A stretch of 29,314 bases of DNA from a virus: IMG/VR virus record IMGVR_UViG_3300048037_000562, positions 1 through 29,314 of that record, one strand, 5' to 3'. The notes under the pieces are model-generated. The model saw only the letters and a program-made list of their open reading frames with translations, was not told where the DNA came from and did no database searches. Position numbers and translations under genes: made by a program. The stretch's first letter is position 1, and each line of letters begins with the position of its first letter. Below are positions 23,860-29,314 of this stretch, piece after piece.

Positions 23860-26800
23860 ATGGGTATAGCAAAGAATAGAGCTGAAAGAATAGGATCGAC
23901 TGTAGTTCAAATTGGTTCTACTAAACTTGTACCTAATGCTGATAACGATATTGAAGTTAAAGATACTAGTAATAATAGAAAAAAAGTTATTGCTTCTGAA
24001 TTAAGAGTTGGTACAGGTAATGATATTGTTATTATTAAAAGAGATTCAAGTACTGGTAAAGCAAAATTTGAAACATCTTCTGATGGTGGTGGAAGTACTG
24101 CTGCACAAAATTTAGGTGGAAGTTCAGTATATACAAATCCTTCAGATTTACCTATTACCGGAAATACGGCCGGAGATATGGCTTTTGTAACATCGACTAA
24201 TAATCTGATGATCCATAATGGTTCAGGTTGGTATAAAGTCGCTACAGTAACAAATGCTACACCAACCATATCATCGGCTGGAGATGCATCTTATTCATTT
24301 TTAACTGATGGAACTGCTGTTTCAATAGAAGTTACGGCCAGTGATCCTGAAGGTGTTGCATTACAATATAAGTATACTGTATCAAGTGGATCTGTTGGAA
24401 GTACAGCAACGATAACTTCAAGCTCAACATCTGGTGGTACTTATAGTGCATTAAACGCAAATACCCTTACTACTAATAAATATTTTAAAGTTACACCTTC
24501 TACAAATGAAGCGCATGCTGGAACTTTTTCTCTTACTTTTTCGGCTTATGATGGCATTAATACCGGATCCTCAACCGCATCATCTTTTACATTAGGATTT
24601 GATGTACCAGGATCTCTCATATTTGATGGAACTAGCGATAAGATAACAGTAGAAGATAGTGATGATTGGCATTTTGGTACTGGAGATTTTACAATAGAGG
24701 CATGGATTTATTCTAACTCTTTTGCTAATGGATTCAATGCTATTGTAGGTCAATGGCCTAGTAATGGTGCTAATGCAAATAATTCTTTTGTTTGGGAAAC
24801 CGTTGGTACTGAATTAGATTTTTATACTTTACATGGTGGAACAACCATAACTAGTCATCTAGGAGGAATTACTTTAAGTTTATATACTTGGTATCATGTT
24901 GTTGTACAAAGATCTGGTGGAACTGTAAAACAATACATAAACGGTGTTGAAGATTTTTCGGTTAGTAATAGTAATAATTTTAATAATGTTTCACAACCTC
25001 TAACGATTGGTGGTGGAGTGACAAGTTTAACTGGAGGGACTTGGAATGGATATATTTCAAACTTGAGACTTGTAAAAGGATCTGCTGTTTACACTCCAGG
25101 CAGTACTGGTAATAGTACTTATTTTGACGGAACCGGAGATTACCTTAGTATACCTAAAAGTGCAGACTTAGAGTTTGGCAGTGGAGATTTTACAATAGAA
25201 ATGTTTGCTAAATATACAGGCAGTACTTTCCCAAGCTATACTTGTCTTTACTCTCAAAGTTATCCAATTCAATTTTACTTGGTTAGTGGAAAACCATATG
25301 TCTTTTTTAGTGATGCTGGAGATAGTCCAAGTTACTATGCACCATTAGATGCAAACTCAGCTATTACAGGTTATAATGGCACTTCAGTTGTAAAAGATAC
25401 ATTTTATCATTATGCAATCACTAGATCTGGAAATACTTTTCGACTCTTTATTAACGGCTATCAGGCAGCAACTAGTACATCAGGTACCGCTTTAGGAACT
25501 CCATCTTCTATTGGTGTTTCTATAGGTGATTATGCTAGTTCAGGACTATATGAATGGACAGGAAATATAAGTAATGTTAGGGTTATAAAAGGTACTGCTC
25601 TTTATACTAGTAACTTTACTGCACCAACTGCTCCACTGACAGATGTAACAAACACTAAACTATTAACTTGTCAAAATAGTAGTGGTTCTATTACGGATGC
25701 GAGTACAAGTAATCATACAATAACTGCTCATGCTAATGCAGCTGCGAATGCAGCTGGTCCATTTGGAGCATTTACTGTACCAACTGACGCACTTACAGCA
25801 GTTTCAAATACTAAATTATTACTATCTACTAATAATGTAATAAATGTTACAAATGGATCAATATTATTTGATACAAATACTGAAAATTTATTAATAGCAG
25901 ATCATGCTGATTTTGCATTCGGATCTGGAGATTGGACTATAGATTTTTGGTTTTACTTTTTAGCAGCACCAGGCAGCAACAACTGGTTTTGTAATGTAGG
26001 TGTAGATAATTCGGATTCTATTCAAATCTATTATCTACACAGTAGTAATTCATTATCATTTTGGGATAATGGCGGCGGCGGAACTGGTGGTATGGTTTTA
26101 ACTAATTTTGGGTCAGAAGTTGGTCAATGGCATCATATAAGATTTTGTAGACACGGAAATAACCATTACATATTTCTTAACGGTAATTGTACAGATACTT
26201 CTGGTAATATAATTACGACAGGCCAAACTTGGACAAGAAGTTATACTCACGCACCTGCAACAAATAAGCTTCGTATTGCTGGATATGGTAGTGGTAGTTA
26301 TGGATGGGATACTCCAGGAATGCTTTTAAGTGATTTTAGAATAGTTAAAGGTACAGCGGTAAGTCAATCTGCTGCTAAATTTGCTTTACCATCATCACCA
26401 TCAACTGCTGTTAGCGGTACAGTTTTATTGTGCGCACAAGGTGACAGTGGTCTTTTAACTGACAATAGCGGAACAAGTAAAAATCTTACCATAGGTGAAG
26501 GAGCCCCGACAGTAGATGCAAGAAAAGTCCAATTACCAGTTTCTGACATCAGCGGTAATAATGTTGGTCTAACCTTCGGGGGTGATGTAGCATTTTCTTA
26601 TGTTACACCATTTGTTGATAATAAAGGTGGTTCAGTATTTTTAGATGGTAATAGTGATTATATACAATTTCCAGATAGTACAGACCATGAATTGGGTAAT
26701 GTCAATTTTACAATAGAAGCATGGGTATACCAACTTAATTCTGCTGCTTCTGACTCTCACCATATTATTAATAAATGGAGTAATAGTGGAACAAATAAAG

Positions 26801-28017
26801 AATATATATTAAGAATAGCTGAAAGTAGTGGCAACAAACTACAATTCCTTTACACAAACAACGGTAGTACTAATATTATTATAACAGGTAATGATGTAAT
26901 ACTAAACAATACTTGGACTCATGTAGCTGTACAAGCTACTAGTCTTACTGTAACATTGTACGTTAATGGTATTGCTCAATATTCTACTGGAGCACAAGGT
27001 GCTATTTACGCTGGAACAGAAGGAGTAGGTATTGGTGCTCAAACAAATGCTGGTAGCCCTAGTCAATACTTTGATGGTTATATTTCAAATGCAAGAATTG
27101 TTAAAGGATCTAATGTTTATACACCAAGTACTGGTTCAGGAGGATCAACTTTATTTGATGCTAGCAGTGAAGATTTATTAATAGAGCATGCTGATATGTC
27201 GCTTGGAACTTCAGATTGGACTATAGATCTTTGGTTTAAATTATCGGGTAATACTTCAGGTGGTACTTACTTGTTATGGTTTGGCCCTAGTAATGGTACT
27301 GATAATACCGAATCTATTCATGTATATTTTCCTTCTCACAGACATTTAGTTTTTTACGACTTTGCTGGTGGTGGTGGATATGGTGTTATGCCTATACCTA
27401 CAAATAATATATGGTATCATGTAAGATATTGTCGGCATGGACTTAACCATTACCAGTTTCTTAATGGTAATTGCTATGAAGATTGGGACCGAGGTGGGAG
27501 TGGATCTAGTACTAGTGGTGATATTATTACGACTGGTGCATCATGGATTGCCACTAGCAATTATGATCATGCTCCTGCATCTAATGACTCTCTCCGTATT
27601 GGAGGTGGTTATTCAGGTGGATATGGTTTCGGAAATGGTGTAAGAATAAGTAATGTTAGAATAATAAAAGGTACAGCGTTAAATACATCACCTGCTCCAT
27701 TTAGTGTACCCCAATCACCTTTAACAGCAGTAGCAAATACAAAATTGTTAACGTGTCAAAACTCTAGTGGTGATCCTACAGTTGACAATAGCGGAACAAG
27801 TAAAACTATTAGTATTGCTAATGGTTCCCCGACAGTAGATGCAAATAATCCATTTATTGGTCATTTTGTTGTTCCGACATCAAAATTAACTAATGTAACA
27901 AATACTAAACTTTTAACTGCAAATGATAGTAATATTATTAATGATGCCAGTACAGGCAATCATACAGCTACAAAATATCATTCAACGGTTGCAACAAAAT
28001 TTCATCCCTTTTCATAG
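23860..28017 (+). CDS. LamG-domain fibre/adhesin protein (1385 aa, five LamG-like domains)
   Basis: The first 250 residues form an attachment region (MGIAKNRAERIGSTVVQIGS, TNPSDLPITGNTAGDMAFVT, LMIHNGSGWYKVATVTNATP and a cadherin/Ig-like VEVTASDPEGVALQYKYTVS). Then come five concanavalin A-like (LamG) domains at about 251-414, 420-592, 666-847, 923-1092 and 1094-1287. The first, second and fourth have the 'FxGxxDxxxxPxSxDxxFGxGDFTIExWxY' opening and 'WYHVVVQRSGGTVKQYINGV'; the third and fifth have 'SGDWTIDFWFY' and 'RFCRHGNNHYIFLNGNC'. Linkers between them carry 'NTKLLTCQNSSG'. Such domains bind glycans or proteins, and in phages they make host-contacting fibres. The N-terminal 250 residues are repeated in the next gene. 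AAGGA precedes the ATG. Function as a receptor-binding protein is inferred. Confidence 0.75.
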   Translation: MGIAKNRAERIGSTVVQIGSTKLVPNADNDIEVKDTSNNRKKVIASELRVGTGNDIVIIKRDSSTGKAKFETSSDGGGSTAAQNLGGSSVYTNPSDLPITGNTAGDMAFVTSTNNLMIHNGSGWYKVATVTNATPTISSAGDASYSFLTDGTAVSIEVTASDPEGVALQYKYTVSSGSVGSTATITSSSTSGGTYSALNANTLTTNKYFKVTPSTNEAHAGTFSLTFSAYDGINTGSSTASSFTLGFDVPGSLIFDGTSDKITVEDSDDWHFGTGDFTIEAWIYSNSFANGFNAIVGQWPSNGANANNSFVWETVGTELDFYTLHGGTTITSHLGGITLSLYTWYHVVVQRSGGTVKQYINGVEDFSVSNSNNFNNVSQPLTIGGGVTSLTGGTWNGYISNLRLVKGSAVYTPGSTGNSTYFDGTGDYLSIPKSADLEFGSGDFTIEMFAKYTGSTFPSYTCLYSQSYPIQFYLVSGKPYVFFSDAGDSPSYYAPLDANSAITGYNGTSVVKDTFYHYAITRSGNTFRLFINGYQAATSTSGTALGTPSSIGVSIGDYASSGLYEWTGNISNVRVIKGTALYTSNFTAPTAPLTDVTNTKLLTCQNSSGSITDASTSNHTITAHANAAANAAGPFGAFTVPTDALTAVSNTKLLLSTNNVINVTNGSILFDTNTENLLIADHADFAFGSGDWTIDFWFYFLAAPGSNNWFCNVGVDNSDSIQIYYLHSSNSLSFWDNGGGGTGGMVLTNFGSEVGQWHHIRFCRHGNNHYIFLNGNCTDTSGNIITTGQTWTRSYTHAPATNKLRIAGYGSGSYGWDTPGMLLSDFRIVKGTAVSQSAAKFALPSSPSTAVSGTVLLCAQGDSGLLTDNSGTSKNLTIGEGAPTVDARKVQLPVSDISGNNVGLTFGGDVAFSYVTPFVDNKGGSVFLDGNSDYIQFPDSTDHELGNVNFTIEAWVYQLNSAASDSHHIINKWSNSGTNKEYILRIAESSGNKLQFLYTNNGSTNIIITGNDVILNNTWTHVAVQATSLTVTLYVNGIAQYSTGAQGAIYAGTEGVGIGAQTNAGSPSQYFDGYISNARIVKGSNVYTPSTGSGGSTLFDASSEDLLIEHADMSLGTSDWTIDLWFKLSGNTSGGTYLLWFGPSNGTDNTESIHVYFPSHRHLVFYDFAGGGGYGVMPIPTNNIWYHVRYCRHGLNHYQFLNGNCYEDWDRGGSGSSTSGDIITTGASWIATSNYDHAPASNDSLRIGGGYSGGYGFGNGVRISNVRIIKGTALNTSPAPFSVPQSPLTAVANTKLLTCQNSSGDPTVDNSGTSKTISIANGSPTVDANNPFIGHFVVPTSKLTNVTNTKLLTANDSNIINDASTGNHTATKYHSTVATKFHPFS

Positions 28018-28033
28018 AAAGGTACTTATATAA

Positions 28034-29314
28034 ATGAGTAAGGCAAGAGATAGAGCAGATAGAAAAGGAGTTGATCCAGTAAATATTGGTAATGCTCGTT
28101 TAGCTTTAGATTCAGCTGGTGGCAGCGATCTTAAAGTTACTGCACAAGATGGATCGACACTTAAAAAAGTTTTTGCTGAACAAATACAACTTGGAACCGG
28201 TGCTAATAGAGTTATAATTAAAAAAGCTGCAGCTACTAATAAATTTGAATTTCAAACTACTGATGGTTCATCAACAGATGCTGCAAGTATAGGTACTGGT
28301 GTAGTAACAAATCCATCAGATTTACCATTATCTGGAAATAGTGCAGGAGATACAAGGTTTGTAACATCTAATAATAATTTAATGATCCACAACGGTTCAG
28401 GTTGGTATAAAGTAGCAACAGTAACAAATTCATCTCCAACTATTTCGTCAGCAGGAAATGCATCATATGGTTTCGCAACAGATGGTACTCCAGTAAGTAT
28501 TGAAATTACGGCATCTGATCCTGAAGGCGTGGCACTTCAATACAAGTATACCGTATCAAGTGGATCAATTGGTAGTACTGCTGCTGTTACTTCAAGTGCA
28601 ACTTCTGGTGGTACATATAGTGCGCTAGCAGTTAATACTCTTACAAGTAATAAATATTTTAAAGTTACACCAAGTACTAACACTGCTCACGCTGGAACTT
28701 TTAGTTTAACATTCTCAGCATCCGATGGTGTAAATGTTGCAAATTCATCAGCTTCATCTTTTAGTTTAACATTTGCAACTTATGGTTCTGTTAATGTTGA
28801 TGGTACTGGCGATTGGGTAACTGGTACAGTAGCTGCAGCCGGAACGAATGATTTTACTTTAGAAGCTTGGGCAAATTGGGATACTATATCACATAGTGGG
28901 GTTGTTTCCATACATACTTCTCTTAATGCAAGTGGTGTTAATGGGTTTGCTTTTGCTAGAACAAATGGTACAGGATATCAAGTATATTATGGTAATACTT
29001 ATACCACTAGTACAATTGGTTCTGATCCAATAGCTGGCACTTGGTATCATTTAGCTTTAGTTAGAATTAGTAATGTACTAAAATTATATGTAAATGGCGC
29101 GGAAAGTTTTTCAGTATCAGATTCGACAAATTACACACAAACTATTTTGCAAATTGGTGGTTATTATAGTGCCTCTTATTTAATGGATGGTAAAATTTCA
29201 GACGTAAGATATGTTGTTGGAACCGGAGTTTATACCGGGGATTTTACTCCACCAAGTGGTGCATTAACTAAAACTGGTGGAACTTATCCTTCTAGTACTA
29301 ATGTCAATACATCT
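28034..29314 (+). CDS. Second LamG-domain fibre protein, paralogue of the previous (3' end outside window)
   Basis: An ATG at 28034 follows AAAGG by about 9 bases and the frame stays open to the window edge (427 codons). The product begins MSKARDRADRKGVDPVNIGN, and from residue about 90 to 250 it is very close to the preceding protein: TNPSDLPLSGNSAGDTRFVT, LMIHNGSGWYKVATVTNSSP, EITASDPEGVALQYKYTVSS, SNKYFKVTPSTNTAHAGTFS. It then enters a LamG-like domain (NVDGTGDWVTG, NDFTLEAWANW, WYHLALVRISNVLKLYVNGA, DVRYVVGTGVYTGDFTPPSG), the first of probably several. It is the tandem duplicate of the 1385-residue gene, with a more diverged N-terminal tip. Both are probably alternative or paired fibres. 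Confidence 0.75.
   Translation, partial: MSKARDRADRKGVDPVNIGNARLALDSAGGSDLKVTAQDGSTLKKVFAEQIQLGTGANRVIIKKAAATNKFEFQTTDGSSTDAASIGTGVVTNPSDLPLSGNSAGDTRFVTSNNNLMIHNGSGWYKVATVTNSSPTISSAGNASYGFATDGTPVSIEITASDPEGVALQYKYTVSSGSIGSTAAVTSSATSGGTYSALAVNTLTSNKYFKVTPSTNTAHAGTFSLTFSASDGVNVANSSASSFSLTFATYGSVNVDGTGDWVTGTVAAAGTNDFTLEAWANWDTISHSGVVSIHTSLNASGVNGFAFARTNGTGYQVYYGNTYTTSTIGSDPIAGTWYHLALVRISNVLKLYVNGAESFSVSDSTNYTQTILQIGGYYSASYLMDGKISDVRYVVGTGVYTGDFTPPSGALTKTGGTYPSSTNVNTS

Noticed and set aside
28029-28036. TATAAATG as a late promoter for the last gene
   Set aside because: It includes the start codon of that gene itself, so it cannot drive it, and its last base departs from the consensus.
1-29314. 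tRNA genes, integrase, attachment sites or transposons
   Set aside because: No cloverleaf, CCA end, recombinase motif or terminal inverted repeats were noticed; consistent with a lytic T4-like structural region, though a tRNA scan was not possible.

Overview
The window is part of the genome of a tailed phage with a contractile tail of the T4 type, very probably from a marine host. The basis is the order of baseplate genes (the tail end of a gp6-like gene, then gp7-like and gp8-like genes) followed by the long run of modular fibre proteins usual in T4-like phages of cyanobacteria and SAR11. The DNA is A/T-rich, genes are tightly packed, and perfect T4-type late promoter boxes (TATAAATA) stand before some virion genes. 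No photosynthesis genes, tRNAs, integrase or host genes are visible, so the host cannot be fixed from this stretch.

Layout. 1-10.9 kb: baseplate and tail structural genes on the + strand: gp6 C-terminus, gp7-like, a small gp9/gp10-type protein, gp8-like, a giant 1819-residue DUF4815-type protein, two small proteins, a structural protein ending in a four-residue 'NYTG' repeat, and a charged conserved protein. 10.9-17.3 kb: an accessory cassette of eight enzyme genes: a GT-A-like glycosyltransferase, a 2OG-Fe(II) oxygenase-like protein, a second glycosyltransferase-like gene on the minus strand, a SAM methyltransferase-like protein, a radical SAM/SPASM protein, a QueC-like PP-loop ATPase, a second radical SAM protein with N-terminal cysteine clusters, and a third glycosyltransferase paralogous to the minus-strand one. 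Most + strand genes overlap by 4-8 bases and look translationally coupled. 17.3-29.3 kb: after a 141-base intergenic region with two perfect late boxes come more virion genes: a small BppU-like protein, an 809-residue fibre with a gp9-like C-terminus, a 1195-residue fibre carrying a cupredoxin-like domain, a 1385-residue protein with five LamG-like domains, and the start of its tandem paralogue, cut by the window end.

How it fits together. The first block builds the baseplate wedge. The last block supplies adhesins, whose LamG modules, DKGLTYN repeats and fibre repeats look as if they evolve by duplication and exchange. The enzyme cassette lies between the two and could modify virion proteins, host surface glycans or another late product; its chemistry (sugar transfer, radical chemistry, adenylation, hydroxylation, methylation) suggests a decorated glycan or peptide, but that is inference. 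The strongest candidates for something undescribed are this cassette, bracketed partly by inverted paralogous glycosyltransferases, and the apparently complete copper-ligand set (His, Cys, His, Met) inside a phage fibre.
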